Of a stretch of 20,837 nucleotides of DNA, positions 1 through 9,950 are shown one piece after another. The stretch is taken from assembly GCA_013054445.1 (NCBI GenBank), contig JAAMPI010001031.1, positions 1 through 20,837 of the forward strand, given 5' to 3'. The translations under genes and the position numbers were made by a program. Source of the stretch: Cudoniella acicularis. Lineage: Eukaryota > Ascomycota > Leotiomycetes > Helotiales > Helotiaceae. How positions within the stretch are numbered: the first letter of the stretch is position 1; every line of letters starts with the position of its first letter. The notes under the pieces are model-generated. The model was given only the letters and a program-made list of their open reading frames with translations. It had not been told where the DNA came from and made no database searches.

Positions 1-369
1 CTCAAGCATAACCCTAACCGCACCACCAACCACCTCCTCACTCCTCCCTAGCATCAATAATACCGCATCACCAACCACACACTGCACATACAACCACGCC
101 ACAAAACCAACGGCGCATATCCAATGCAAGTCGTTGCGGAAAGGTATACACTCATAAATCTTGAGTGTGAAACCGAGCCAGAGTGGGCCTACGAAGGGGC
201 GAAAAGGCTCATGAAAGGAGGAAAGCGTGTGTGCGAGCGGAGAGAGATAAGGCAGGTAGAGGATGTTGTTTGTGAGTGCGAGGAGGAGGTAGAGGGATTC
301 GAAGAGCGTGGTGTAGAGGATTGTTAGGAGGATTGTGCGCCGTGAGGGACAGCGGGGGTTGTAGCACAT
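1..369 (-). CDS. Hypothetical multi-pass membrane protein, N-terminal part, runs off left edge
   Basis: Read on the minus strand, a frame starting at ATG 369-367 stays open for all 123 codons to the window edge. The predicted peptide begins MCYNPRCPSRRT and has hydrophobic stretches at about residues 13-35 (TILLTILYTTLFESLYLLLAL), 54-68 and 84-110 (WICAVGFVAWLYVQCVVGDA follows a charged loop). This suggests at least three membrane helices. The frame has no stop inside the window, so the C-terminus is missing. I do not recognise the family. The start is the first in-frame ATG, and an upstream exon cannot be excluded. The plus-strand reading of the same interval gives a low-complexity Glu/Arg-rich peptide, which looks like the shadow of this frame. 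That real coding lies here is fairly likely; the function is unknown. Confidence 0.55.
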   Translation of the reverse strand, partial: MCYNPRCPSRRTILLTILYTTLFESLYLLLALTNNILYLPYLSPLAHTLSSFHEPFRPFVGPLWLGFTLKIYECIPFRNDLHWICAVGFVAWLYVQCVVGDAVLLMLGRSEEVVGGAVRVMLE

Positions 370-1054
370 TGTTGTGCCATTCGTGTTTGGTTTGGTTTGC
401 CTTGCCTTGCTTTGCGCTTGGGCGGTTTTCAGCTGGCTGGTGGTGGTGATCGTGGGTCCTGGGTTGAAGTTGAGTTTTGGTGGTGAGGAGGGATAGGGAA
501 ATTGGTCGCGGCGAGATTTGGATTGAGGAGGGGAGGAGCTTCCAAGCTTTATGGTTGTAATGAAGTGGCTGTGTCACCGTCCTCTGTTTGCCAAGGGTGG
601 AATGTGGGCCTGTCAGCCTTGCAACCAGGCTGAACCGAGGGCATGGGTCTGGGGTAAGCACGTGGTTTGAAGAGTTGGGTCTCGGGAACTTCAATTGACA
701 TGGAAATCAAAACTTTATTAAAGTATTTCTTTTTGGTGAGGTTCTAGGGAAACCTTTTTATCAAATTGGCAGTGAGTATCTGGGGTCGCGTGGTGATGAC
801 CTGATCCTTGTCAGATGTATGAGATCATGTGATGAATAGACTTATTTTGGTTCTTTTCTTCAAAACTTCAGAGAATTGCAAATAGGTATATCGTCAGAAG
901 AATCCCAAAATTCCAACTCCAAATCCATAACGCCGCGAAAGGGTATCTCGTTTTCCTCATCTATGCTTGGCATAAAATCGTGACTACCTCGTTGCTCAAG
1001 TGCTTCTCTGCTCAACTCTCCGAATTCTCCTCATAATGAATAGTTTCCTATCGG
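370..1054. other. Spacer between two minus-strand genes
   Basis: No convincing gene is seen. Open frames on the minus strand at 209-694 give a Pro/His/Ser-rich, low-complexity peptide without recognisable domains, and they overlap the better frame at 1-369. The interval should hold the promoter of the gene at 1-369 and the 3' end of the gene at 1055-1726. It is AT-rich from about 700 onward. Confidence 0.5.
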
Positions 1055-1726
1055 TCAGCTCTCAACTGGCTTGTCGGAGTCGATCTCAACCGAATTCATC
1101 AATGCCTCTTCTTGGCGAACAATTGCTATATCTTTCTCATCCTTTTCGTCGATAAAGCTGTCTTCGTCCTGAGCCCCGATGCCTTGTTCCATTCGATTGT
1201 ATGCATTCTCTCTCCGTATCATATCTTCCTTCTCCATATGCTTTTTGAGCTCGCCCTGAATAATCGAACGAACAATCTTGTCCAGGAAGCCTCTGTCCCA
1301 CTTCAATCCAATCAATTCCAGCCCAACCACCACAGGGAGCAACGAGCACTGGAACCACATCCCAAAGGTCCCAGATCCATGCCTCCTATCCTTCGCAATG
1401 TTGAGGAACAGTATAAATAACTGGGTGAATGGTATCACGGAGAAGTTGAATATCCAGAGTGCGCAACCGATCAGTCGAAATCGGCGATTCGGGAAAGGTG
1501 GACAGAAATATATCCTGAAGAACAAGGCTAGAGCAAGAGCTGCAAAGAAAGGGACGAAGGGCGAAAATATTGCGTCTATCACATGTATTATGGAGGAGAG
1601 ACCGGGTATTCTGATCGAGTCGTCTGAAAGTTCGGCATAAAAGAAGCCCACGGCAAAAGCAGTCAAAAAGAACAAGACTGTGGTGATCTCTATCATTGGA
1701 CCTCCACCTCCACGGCGCGGGCACAT
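1055..1726 (-). CDS. Hypothetical four-helix membrane protein with charged cytosolic tail
   Basis: A 223-residue single-exon frame starts at the first ATG (1726-1724). The in-frame sequence further upstream has no ATG. Hydrophobic segments lie at about residues 13-31, 46-74, 84-111 and 122-140, so four membrane spans are likely. The last 80 residues are strongly charged (KKHMEKEDMIRRENAYNRME, then an Asp/Glu-rich stretch). The N-terminus carries a Gly run (RRGGGGP), and a second in-frame ATG follows at residue 11 and could be the true start. I recognise no family motif. It is transcribed in the same direction as the partial gene to its left but about 690 bases away. Function is unknown. The length of the open frame and the coherent helix pattern support it as a real gene. 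Confidence 0.65.
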   Translation of the reverse strand: MCPRRGGGGPMIEITTVLFFLTAFAVGFFYAELSDDSIRIPGLSSIIHVIDAIFSPFVPFFAALALALFFRIYFCPPFPNRRFRLIGCALWIFNFSVIPFTQLFILFLNIAKDRRHGSGTFGMWFQCSLLPVVVGLELIGLKWDRGFLDKIVRSIIQGELKKHMEKEDMIRRENAYNRMEQGIGAQDEDSFIDEKDEKDIAIVRQEEALMNSVEIDSDKPVES

Positions 1727-3199
1727 TGCTTCGGTAAGCAGAAGAATACAAGGCAAGTGATAGTTCCTCTTGAGCCGTAGAACTCAAAAATTTATCTCGC
1801 AATTTATGGATTTTTTTTTTTGGGAGTGGTAGTGAATGGGAAATCTTTCGAGGAAAGGAAAACGTATCAGATGGCAGGTAGGAGTGGAGATATGGCTGAG
1901 TGTGTTGGCCATTCTAAACGGCTGCCTTGCTGGGAGGCGAAGCTCACGATCTCAGACCCTGTAGCCCAAGTTCATGCACTTGGGAGTGAAAATACCGACA
2001 ATGGTGAGGCACAGTGCGACAGCGCCCGTGACCGGTAATGGAAAGTTCTCCCAAAAATGGTGGGCAGTAAGCAGAGTAAGCGAGCATGACCAGTTACAAC
2101 CCTGGAAGAGCCACTTGGCCTAGGATTCGTAAATTTCAGCAAATAGGTAACACTCAGCTGTCAACCTGCAAATGGTCATATTCTCTTGGCGAAAGGGGTT
2201 GAAACGCGGAGTTGTTCGTCATGAATTCTGAGGGCTGTGCGGTCGGCAATATATTGTGATGGCCTTGCACACTTGTGCAAAGAGACAACATCGCGCAGTG
2301 GAATGCATGATAAGATGTGATAGAGGTGAAGAAGAGAAGTTGCGAAAAGTCCTGCGACGAAGCTTTAAGTGAGCGGATGGCAGAAACGACCAATGTGGCA
2401 GCGGGAATGGCCTTTCTCGACTGCCGTGTTTCAACGACATCTCAGTTCTGACAGACTACATTTCTGCTGCATTTACGATTTTCTTGCAGGATTTCTTCAG
2501 CTCTTAAAGTCTTGGCATTTGACGGAAAGTTCCACTTTTGAGGCTTATATTTCACGAAAAATTTAGCGCTTCATGTTTCGTGTGTCTGGCTCTTTGATCT
2601 TCACTGCCGCAGCTCGCTCAGCCCCCAGAGGCCTCCCCTTCAGCAGTCTATTTCCAAGTCTTTAAGTAAAGTCCTTGTGGAACAGTCAACCTAGTGGTGT
2701 CCTAGGACGCACCAAACCGAGTTTTTTTCTCAGTTGCTCAAAACTTTACGCTGTGCGCGATTTCCAGATTTGAGCGTGAATTTCAACGAATTTCACTAGT
2801 GCTGATCAACTGTCAAGTTGCACCAAGTCTTTTAAAATCTCGAATAGAGACATGGATCTCAAACTTTTAATCATTTCCAATTTCTCGTTAATACTAGTAA
2901 TTTGAATTCGCTTTTCAATTGTGTCTAAAAGGGATGCAAATCGAGCATCAAGGCTGCATTTTGTCTTCTTACAATTGAAAAGTTGAAAACTATTTCCACT
3001 ATCAGACTATTGATACCTAGTATATTCCTAGTTGGAAGCATAGAAACAAAGGTCAAGTGAATATTACAGAAGTTTTTCTTGATTTTTTCCGATTATTTGG
3101 ATTTAATATCTCTTTATCCTTGATGAAATCCCTCTTCTAAGCGCGTGCTGGGCTATCTTCTGCTTATTATTTTCAACGACGCATCTCTTATTCACCAAT
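1727..3199. other. Intergenic spacer, no gene seen
   Basis: Only short open frames are present (for example around 1820-2038, 2154-2393 and 2369-2566). Several begin at non-ATG codons, and none gives a recognisable or compositionally protein-like product. A run of eleven T lies at 1811-1821, just upstream of the 1726 start. From about 2700 the base composition becomes AT-rich. Confidence 0.5.
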
Positions 3200-4080
3200 A
3201 AAACATTTCTTTGTATTTCCCACCTGTTCCCCTATTCACTAAAATATAGATATTTTTATTTCCTGCCTGCGTCTTATATCTTGTGAATTTTCTAGTTTAA
3301 CAATTTATAAAAATCAATTTCTTGTTCTTTACACATCCCACCTCGGCTCGCTTAACAAATATTGTCTCGTCCCCAAACATACTCTTTCTTTCACAACTGC
3401 CGTCAAACCCCTATCTTATCGGATCCGAGGTATCTCTCTATTATATCACTCCCTATCTAATCTAATCAATTAGATATTCCTCCTCCACTTTTTCGGTCAA
3501 ACCTCGGGCTACCTCTTACGCAAACACTTGCTAACTCGAATAAAGAATAAAAATCTAAATAAGGTCTTTTTTATACTCAAAATCACATCACATCACAACC
3601 ACTCGCCTATCTCATTTTAAGGTTAAAAGGCAATAGACTAACAAACCCTACAGTCTCTCTCACCCTGTTCTTGCGCGCTCCATTGGAGCACCCACCACCA
3701 CCACTACATTGACAATCCTCAACCCAGCCCCCCAATGCTGGCCTGCGGCTGCCTCGCCGCCACTCTTCTCCCAAAAAACAGAAAAACAAAAAAATACGTC
3801 TTGGTCTCCCTATTCCAAGCAAAGGTGATGCTTCCTATCGACAGGTTGTCTGCGCCCTTCAAAAACAAAAAGACAACAAGCACCCGAAGCCCAAACCCAC
3901 CATTTCTCCGGAAAACCAAAGGCAAAGTCGAATATTCCCCCCCGGCGTGAGGACGCAAACCTTCTTCATGACTCCGTTTGCTTGCCGCTCGGATGGCAGC
4001 GGAAGCTGAAGGCTGCTGAGCGTAGGGTGGGTGATGTTGAAGGTGGAGGTGGAGACCTTCAGTGAGTTAATTAACATTTC
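3200..4080 (+). other. Pyrimidine-rich leader-like stretch with a possible small ORF (3735-3950)
   Basis: From about 3200 to 3720 the plus strand is rich in C and T and ends in CA-rich sequence (for example CACATCACATCACAACC at about 3583-3602). This resembles promoters and 5' leaders of well-expressed ascomycete genes. The first ATG after it, at 3735, opens a 71-codon frame (MLACGCLAATLLPKNRKTKK...) ending at 3950. A second plus-strand frame without a start is also open from about 3710 to 4009. Neither product is recognised, and with three open frames coding is not certain. It may be a short gene, a long-noncoding transcript, or the leader of a gene that has been lost. Signals for a poly(A) site cannot be told apart from the T-rich tract that follows. 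Confidence 0.3.
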
Positions 4081-4611
4081 ATTTCTGTACAGTGAGAGTG
4101 GCGGGTGGCTGTGATGTGATATATTCTTTTTTTGTGCTTTTTGAATTTTTTTTTAGAAAAATAAAATAAGAGGTTTGACTTTTTTTTTAAATATGAGTTT
4201 TTTCAATTTATTCGGTTAATTAACCAAGAAAAAATACTGAGCCGAGGTTATTATCTTATCAGGATTCTGATAGGAGATAAAAAAGGGAAGAGAGAGGCGT
4301 TGAATGATAGGCGATGTTTTCTTAGGATACCAAAGGTGAACTCAAGCTCTGCCTATTACTAGATTTAGTAAAAGGAAGTTCATCTTTTGTCTTCGTGTCT
4401 GTCTTCTGCCCTTCTATCCCTGTGAATTTGTCTTTGTTATAATCCTCTATCTTTTAAGAAGTATGTGATCTTTTTACTAAGACGGCTATAATCACCTAAA
4501 GTGGCAAGCAAGTTCAATCCAATTTTGTCATGCTAAAGAAGTCTTGATACAGGTACTGTTCATCATTCATTATATTCTCTACTTTACGCCATCTGAAATT
4601 CTATATCCTTT
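4081..4611. other. AT-rich spacer 3' of COG5
   Basis: The interval holds several A and T homopolymer runs (around 4125-4200) and no open frame of note. It probably contains the 3' untranslated end of COG5, which is transcribed leftwards. Confidence 0.5.
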
Positions 4612-5970
4612 TTATCTGCCCAACGCCCCAAGCACACTGCCAACCATAACAGCCACCTCCCTCTCCCAATTCCCCTCCGGCGCTTTCCTCTCACCTATCC
4701 CCGCAGGCGCCTGACTTCCCCGCACCACACACTCGCGAATGGCATCCCTCACGCTATTCTTATTACTCCGTAATGTCCTCGCACTCACTCCACCCTTATT
4801 CATAATTTCCATCGCTTTCGTGCTTAGGCCTCCTGCTAATGTACGCCAGAAATACGATGCCAGTGATCCTGTCTCTAGACTTGCAAGGAGGGGTTGTAGA
4901 AAGTTGGTGGGTGGAGTTGAGGAGGATGGGAGCAGTAGATGTGGTGGTGGAGAAGTGGAAGATAGGAGGAATTCCAGCGCTAGGATGTTTTGGCAGCGGG
5001 CGGAGACTTCGAGGAGTGTGCGGTCGAGGGTAGGGAGTGTGGCTAGCGATCGTGCGAGAGATGCTAGAGAAGATGTGATGGCTGTTCGGAGGTACTCTTG
5101 AAGTGCTTGGATGAGGAGACCAGGTTCCCATTTTTCCAGCTTCTTGGTGTTTACTTTCGAGGGTATGGGTATTGAGGAGAGGAGGTAGAGGGAGACGAGA
5201 GCAGATGTTGTTCGCGACTTTGTGTCTGCGGTTTGTGCGTAGGTTGTGGTGTTTGTACCGGTTGACAGACTGCTCATGGAGAATTCTCTGATTATTTGCT
5301 GAGACTTTGCCAGGACTGATCGTTCCGCGGGATTGATGATGGTGTTTTGTAATGTTCGGACGATATCAATTCTGTCCAAACCATGGCCTTCTCCCTCTGG
5401 CTCGTTTTTCGAGAAGAGTTCGCGAAGACTCAGTAACGTATTCGAGCATCTCACCAAAGCCCTGTGGTCTTCCTTCTGCCCTGGGGTTTTGACTGGATTC
5501 CCCGTTGCTGCAAGCTCAGCCAACTGGATCTCCAGCTGCCGTCCCAATTGTAGACATCGCCCAACTGATCTGCCAAGTCGAACCGTCTCCCATAACCTCG
5601 AAGCAACAGCCTTTACCTCCTCAGCAGTTTCGTATCGTACCAACACCTCCTTCTCCAGTCTCTTGTATCCATCGTTCAAGCTCGCGACCTGCGAACCTAT
5701 TTCCTGAACTATTCGAGCACTTGATGCTGCTTGTTCTTGGGTATGGTTGAGTAGAGGAAGTGCGCTTTTCGTGGTCAGGGTATCAATGTGGGTATTTATT
5801 TCTTGCGCATCAAAAAGGACTCGAGACAGGGGCGTAGAGAGGTCGAGTGGGGTGTCGGTGGGGTTGTTGGTGGTGAGCACGAGGGAGTTGGCGAATGTGG
5901 CCGGGGAGAATGAGGGGGAGAGAAAAGTTTCATAGTCAATGTAGGACGTATCCTCTTCTTCTGCGGTCAT
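4612..5970 (-). CDS. COG5: Conserved oligomeric Golgi complex subunit 5
   Basis: COG5 is a subunit of the COG tether, which captures vesicles recycling within the Golgi; in lobe B it works with COG6, COG7 and COG8. The 452-residue intronless frame starts at ATG 5970-5968 and begins MTAEEEDTSYIDYETFLSPS, the typical fungal COG5 opening. It is followed by FANSLVLTTNNPTDTPLDLS, a stretch I recognise from the family. The N-terminal COG5 domain spans about residues 10-140 and is largely helical (HIDTLTTKSALPLLNHT, then RIVQEIGSQVASLNDGYKRL), as expected for a coiled-coil tether subunit. The length is close to yeast Cog5 and far shorter than animal COG5, which is normal for fungi. In-frame sequence upstream of this ATG has no other ATG. 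Regulation may involve the small upstream ORF at 5967-6005. The gene shares a 0.6-kb divergent promoter region with the membrane protein at 6579. Confidence 0.92.
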   Translation of the reverse strand: MTAEEEDTSYIDYETFLSPSFSPATFANSLVLTTNNPTDTPLDLSTPLSRVLFDAQEINTHIDTLTTKSALPLLNHTQEQAASSARIVQEIGSQVASLNDGYKRLEKEVLVRYETAEEVKAVASRLWETVRLGRSVGRCLQLGRQLEIQLAELAATGNPVKTPGQKEDHRALVRCSNTLLSLRELFSKNEPEGEGHGLDRIDIVRTLQNTIINPAERSVLAKSQQIIREFSMSSLSTGTNTTTYAQTADTKSRTTSALVSLYLLSSIPIPSKVNTKKLEKWEPGLLIQALQEYLRTAITSSLASLARSLATLPTLDRTLLEVSARCQNILALEFLLSSTSPPPHLLLPSSSTPPTNFLQPLLASLETGSLASYFWRTLAGGLSTKAMEIMNKGGVSARTLRSNKNSVRDAIRECVVRGSQAPAGIGERKAPEGNWEREVAVMVGSVLGALGR

Positions 5971-6005
5971 GGCGGCGAGTTTGGACGATAGCAGGCTGTA
6001 GCCAT
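5967..6005 (-). promoter_or_regulatory. Upstream ORF overlapping the COG5 start codon (ATGA)
   Basis: On the minus strand an ATG at 6005-6003 opens a 12-codon frame (MATACYRPNSPP) whose TGA at 5969-5967 overlaps the COG5 ATG at 5970-5968 as ATGA. If the mRNA starts upstream of 6005, a scanning ribosome would meet this ORF first and could only reach COG5 by leaky scanning or by re-initiation at the overlap. The sequence is seen directly; its regulatory effect is inferred. Confidence 0.5.
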
Positions 6006-6578
6006 TGAGGTCAGCAGCCTGGTCCAACAATAGTCAAGGCTCACAGCTTGAAGTTGTGGTGGAGCTGTGGCGGAACAGCAACATAGTGTTTTGCGCTGTG
6101 TTCATCTGCACGCATTGATCGCAGAGTGGCCTGTGGGATCTTATCAAAATCGCCGATTAGAAACTATCGTCATAATCTCATGACTCGGCCAGCGAAAAGT
6201 GAGGTTTGAAAACATATTTATTAACTATATACGAGTACAATTCTCTTCTCAATCTATCATGTACCGCGCATCTATTTTCAAGCAATCAATTACCGCAAAA
6301 ATCAGAGGCATTTAAGCTGTTGCCAGGCATTCCGGAGCTTGCGGGTGGCTTGTCAGCCTATCGAAAATTTAGCGGCGCATCATCAACAAGCCAAAGCTCT
6401 TGGAACTATATCTTGCGACCTGCTCAAACACAAACTCTTCCCCTCCGCTCTCCCCGGATACAATCTTATCGTGGGAAAAAGAGTGCCGTCTATATGATTA
6501 TGCGGTATCAATAGCTGCGTCGTCCTTTCATCTCTATCCCGACGATCCGCCACCCTCAATCCCACGATTTCCGCAATC
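5971..6578. promoter_or_regulatory. Divergent intergenic region between COG5 and the DUF2434-like gene
   Basis: The two genes are transcribed away from each other, so this 608-base interval must hold both promoters. Apart from the COG5 upstream ORF at its left end I see no recognisable binding site. Short open frames here (6206-6514, 6383-6655 minus) are not protein-like. Confidence 0.5.
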
Positions 6579-8210
6579 ATGGTGCTCGTCAACATTCGAG
6601 AGCTTCTTGCTTTCCCCCAAGGCGACAATTCTAGCGATACTCTTATTGGCGGCATCCATTGGAATCTTACGACATTGAACTATTGGAACTATACATACTA
6701 CTCGAATGGCACATTCTCAAATGGCTCGCTTTGCTTCCTCCTCTTTGAACCGTACACGCCCTACCTTCTCCAGAATGGCACATTCCTCAATAGCACATCA
6801 TGCTACTCTCCGATTGAACCCATACGAACCCGCGCGGCGGTGGGCATAGTATTCGCTTGCCTTTTCGCTTTCAGCATAATGTTTACCTTTATCAATCTAC
6901 GAAAACATGGCAGACTGTTCCTACCATCCGAGAAACGATTTGTGGCGATTGGGAGAAGGTGGCAGTGGTATTGGATGCTGATGGTGGCGGCCTTTGCTAT
7001 GATTAGTGGGATTACTGGTGTAGATGTCGACAGATATTACCTGCCGGAATTGCCAATTGTTCTGTCGAACTTCTTCTGGTTCCTGATGCTGCCCACTACA
7101 ATGGCTGTGGTGTGGGAAAGTGTGCGTCATTGGGGTAGCTGGCAAGAACGACAGATGATTGATCCAAATCCATTTTCACTGCGGCAGGACGATCGGCGGG
7201 GTAAAGTAGAGCTTTATCTGCCTCTGATATTCTACCTTTGCGCTTGGCTTGTAAGTCATGCTTGATATTGCCTCGGCGTTTTCTAATAATTGCAGAATTT
7301 CTTTATGATTGTCCCCAGAGCTTGGGGCGCTATCGAACTACAGCGGGATCCTGATCAAGCACGTTTAAGGGCTGAGCCTACTGCAACAGATGTTCGATTC
7401 AAAGCAGCCGCATTCTTGCTGTTTTGTGGGTGGCTGACGACAGTCTTTTCACTTCAGCATTCCATCAAACACTACAAACCTCGGAATCGTGGTATCTTCA
7501 ACCGAATAATTGGATTGATAAGGTACACGCCTCCGAAATTCCTTCTCACGTTGCCTCTCTCCCTCGTCATGATTGGCTACGAAGCTGCATGCGCTTTCGA
7601 CTTTTCCATATCCCCCCTCAACTACCAGCCGAATCTTGCCTTTGTGTATGGTCTAGGATGGACACCAATAGCTCTTATATTTTTAGTATACGAAGTAGCA
7701 GGATACTTGGATCCGAATGAGGACAGAGAATTACTCCGTCAACGCCGAGTACGTGGTGCGGAAGCAGATCAAGAAATCGGCATCACGAAAAAGCCGCACT
7801 GGTGGTCACGACTTCACGGCGATAATCGACAAATGAATGTCCACGATCAAATTGCGCAAAATGTGTCACAAATAGGAGGTGGACGACCGACAACGACGAA
7901 TCTGGAAAGAAGCATTGAAATGGGAAATATGCCTGTGACAGCGAGACAACAGCAAAACAAGCCGTCTAATGAAGCTGAAGCAATTCGCTTGGCAGCGAAT
8001 TTACTATTCCCTACGACAAATACGAACGTGGAAACGCAGGAGAGATTCACAGACACACCAGGTGCAGGGCGAGGGAGAAGTCCAGGTGATCGGAGCTCTA
8101 CCTTGAGGAACGAAACAAGAACGGGTACAAGTGACCGAAGTGACAGCTCCAACAGTGGTATAACCATTGGTGCGCAACCGCAACAAGTCAGGTCTATGCT
8201 GGATGTTTAA
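6579..8210 (+). CDS. Seven-helix membrane protein, DUF2434-like, two exons
   Basis: The exons are 6579-7250 and 7296-8210, joined in phase 0, giving 528 residues. The ATG at 6579 sits in a good context (AATCATGG). Residues 17-73 form a soluble N-terminal segment with seven N-glycosylation sequons (at about N17, N29, N37, N43, N48, N66, N71) and two cysteines (C52, C75). Seven hydrophobic helices follow at about 85-106, 129-147, 156-178, 212-232, 260-276, 303-324 and 338-357. A roughly 170-residue polar tail, rich in Gln, Asn and Ser, ends the protein. The core motif RRWQWYWML...GVDVDRYYLPELP matches what I remember of the fungal DUF2434 family, whose function is unknown; I am moderately sure of that assignment. 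The glycosylation pattern implies N-out, C-in topology. Confidence 0.85.
7251..7295 (+). other. Intron of the DUF2434-like gene
   Basis: A 45-base phase-0 intron with donor GTAAGT at 7251, a branch-like TTCTAAT near 7281-7287, and acceptor TGCAG ending at 7295. Removing it joins two hydrophobic halves of one helix (YLCAWL and NFFMIV). The unspliced frame stops at 7265. Confidence 0.9.
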
Positions 8211-8941
8211 TTGTTATTTGAGAAGCAAGTGCTGTCCTAAAAGTATTATATTGTGTGGTGTTTGGGGTGTGCTTATGGTTAGCAACGCGGCAATGCCGTC
8301 ATGATGTTATGAGTACTGAAGGTTAGGAAATCGAGGCGTTGAAGTGACACATTAATCGAACATCCATTTAATGTTATAATTGCTATTCACTTTGCTCTGC
8401 ATGCTGCTGGGAAATCCTTGTTTCCATGTTCATATGAGCCTCGTTTTGAAATTACCCCTCCACCTCAGGACTTGTCACAATGCATCTCGAATCTCGTACT
8501 GTCAAGTTTCTACCCTTTCACCTGGGATTATTGGCAACGAGGAACTATAGGAAGGCCCTGTGTGCTGTGAAATCTACTGTGCATGTTTTGGGATTCTTGT
8601 CGCGCTGTGCAACTGCATGCTGAACTGATTTCAGTCTTCGGGGTATGCACAGCTCAGCCTGTTCGTGCCACTAGCACACATGTTATTGACCTTCCATACG
8701 TGCCAGATGCACGCGACTCACTCAATTATTGGGCTTTAAGGAAAGTTCTTGGTTGGAATTGTACCTCGTCGGAGGAAACACGGTTGGGCTTCTACGGAGT
8801 ACAGCTCTGCAGCAACAATCTTCACTTCAGTTTCGCCACTCGAGTTGACGTTGACAGAATTGACCCATCACAATCTATCGAAATAACCTTAAATACATGA
8901 GTGCAGAGTTGAGATGATTGGAGTATTGCGGGACAAAGTCC
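8211..8941. other. Spacer upstream of the hydrolase relic
   Basis: It holds an ATG-started 105-codon frame at 8583-8900 whose product (…RATSTHVIDLPYVPDARDS…) I cannot place. It might be degraded 5' sequence of the hydrolase relic to its right, but I could not find the expected nucleophile motif GHSxG in it. Otherwise I see nothing. Confidence 0.4.
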
Positions 8942-9820
8942 TGACCAACACCTTATCATGCATGCACCAGACTCACTTTCCACAAAACCATACATCCTCG
9001 TCTCTTCCACTCGCTGATTCTCATGGATCCCATTATTTCCCTGAAACCCATCCCCTGGCCAGTGCCCGTGGCCAAGATAATCACATTTGTTGAAGACCAC
9101 TAGCCAACTCGCGAAACTGCCGAAGCTGGAATTCAAAAAAAGTTCACGTATTCGCATTGGGACCTTTGCGCCATAGCCAAATTGCTGGAACATGGCCTAA
9201 GACCGCTACCAACAAAAGTGTATCCAGAGAACAAACCACGACATTTTACACTAACAACAAAGAGCCAAGAGGCCTTTACTATATTGTGGCAGAACTGGGA
9301 AAACGTTGGAGTTGGAAAAGAACGAAGTGTTGAGGAGAGGATGATGCATCCTGATGTGCATCCGAAAGACCCGGATGCGAAGTCCTTCTATTATCCTGAG
9401 GTACCGACTGCATGGATGCTGTTGCAGCATCTCATGCCGAGTGTGCTGTATATTTGGGGGTTTAAATCGATGGTTGCGAACGAAGGCCATAGACAAGAGA
9501 CGAGAGATTGGACGGGAAGTGGATATCTTGGAAGTGGAGGTGTGGAATTAGGAAGGGTAGAGGAGAGAATTGCCAATTGTGGACATAACCCGGCAATGGA
9601 GGCTATAGAAGAGACCGCTGGCTATTGCGTTGATCGGGTGATAAAAGAGATAGAAAGGAGCAGGGTAGAGGAAGAGATGGTAAGCCGGAACTGGGAGGGG
9701 AAGACAGGCGTGGCGAGGCAGGTTATGGACGAGAGGTGGGTTGAACAAATAAGGCAGTGGAGTCCGAATAGGCCAAAGAGGGTGAAAATTGGAGACCAGT
9801 CGACAAAGAGCAAATTATAG
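8942..9820 (+). pseudogene. Broken alpha/beta-hydrolase with peroxisomal SKL terminus
   Basis: One frame from about 8945 to 9820 reads like the C-terminal two thirds of a fungal LPX1-type peroxisomal alpha/beta-hydrolase. It contains HPRLFHSLILMDPII (the strand carrying the acidic residue, about 8993-9037), SHWDLCAIAKLLEHGLRPLP (near 9140-9205), the family-typical RPRHFTLTTKSQEAFTILWQ region, YIWGFKSMV, and GHNPAME with the likely catalytic His. The last three residues are SKL, a canonical type-1 peroxisomal signal. Two stops break the frame: TGA at 8942-8944 and TAG at 9101-9103, the latter where relatives usually have Trp. The nucleophile elbow and everything before it are not recognisable. 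The longest ATG-less remainder after the TAG would still encode about 240 residues, but with no nucleophile it should not be an active hydrolase. A non-standard intron removing the TAG cannot be ruled out. Confidence 0.65.
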
Positions 9821-9950
9821 AATATATTTGCTTTTGAGAACATGAAAACTCGATATTGAAGGAATTCGGGATTACTCATTTTCTTCCTATTTTCTGAGCT
9901 AGAAACTGAAGTTATAATCCAGACAAGAGCGTAGACCCTCTTCTTATATA

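Noticed and set aside
209..694. 161-codon minus-strand open frame
   Set aside because: The product is Pro/His/Ser-rich low complexity, and it overlaps the more protein-like membrane frame at 1-369 on the same strand.
1112..1640. Plus-strand open frames across the membrane protein gene
   Set aside because: They are antisense shadows of the 1055-1726 frame, with no recognisable content.
4739..5935. Several plus-strand frames of 60-124 codons over COG5
   Set aside because: Shadows of COG5 on the opposite strand; the COG5 frame is continuous and recognised.
5971..6030. Upstream extension of the COG5 frame to 6030
   Set aside because: The extension begins at TTG, not ATG, and homologous proteins start at the ATG at 5970.
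8822..9193. 123-codon minus-strand frame over the hydrolase relic
   Set aside because: The plus-strand frame matches the hydrolase family; the minus-strand product has no recognisable features.
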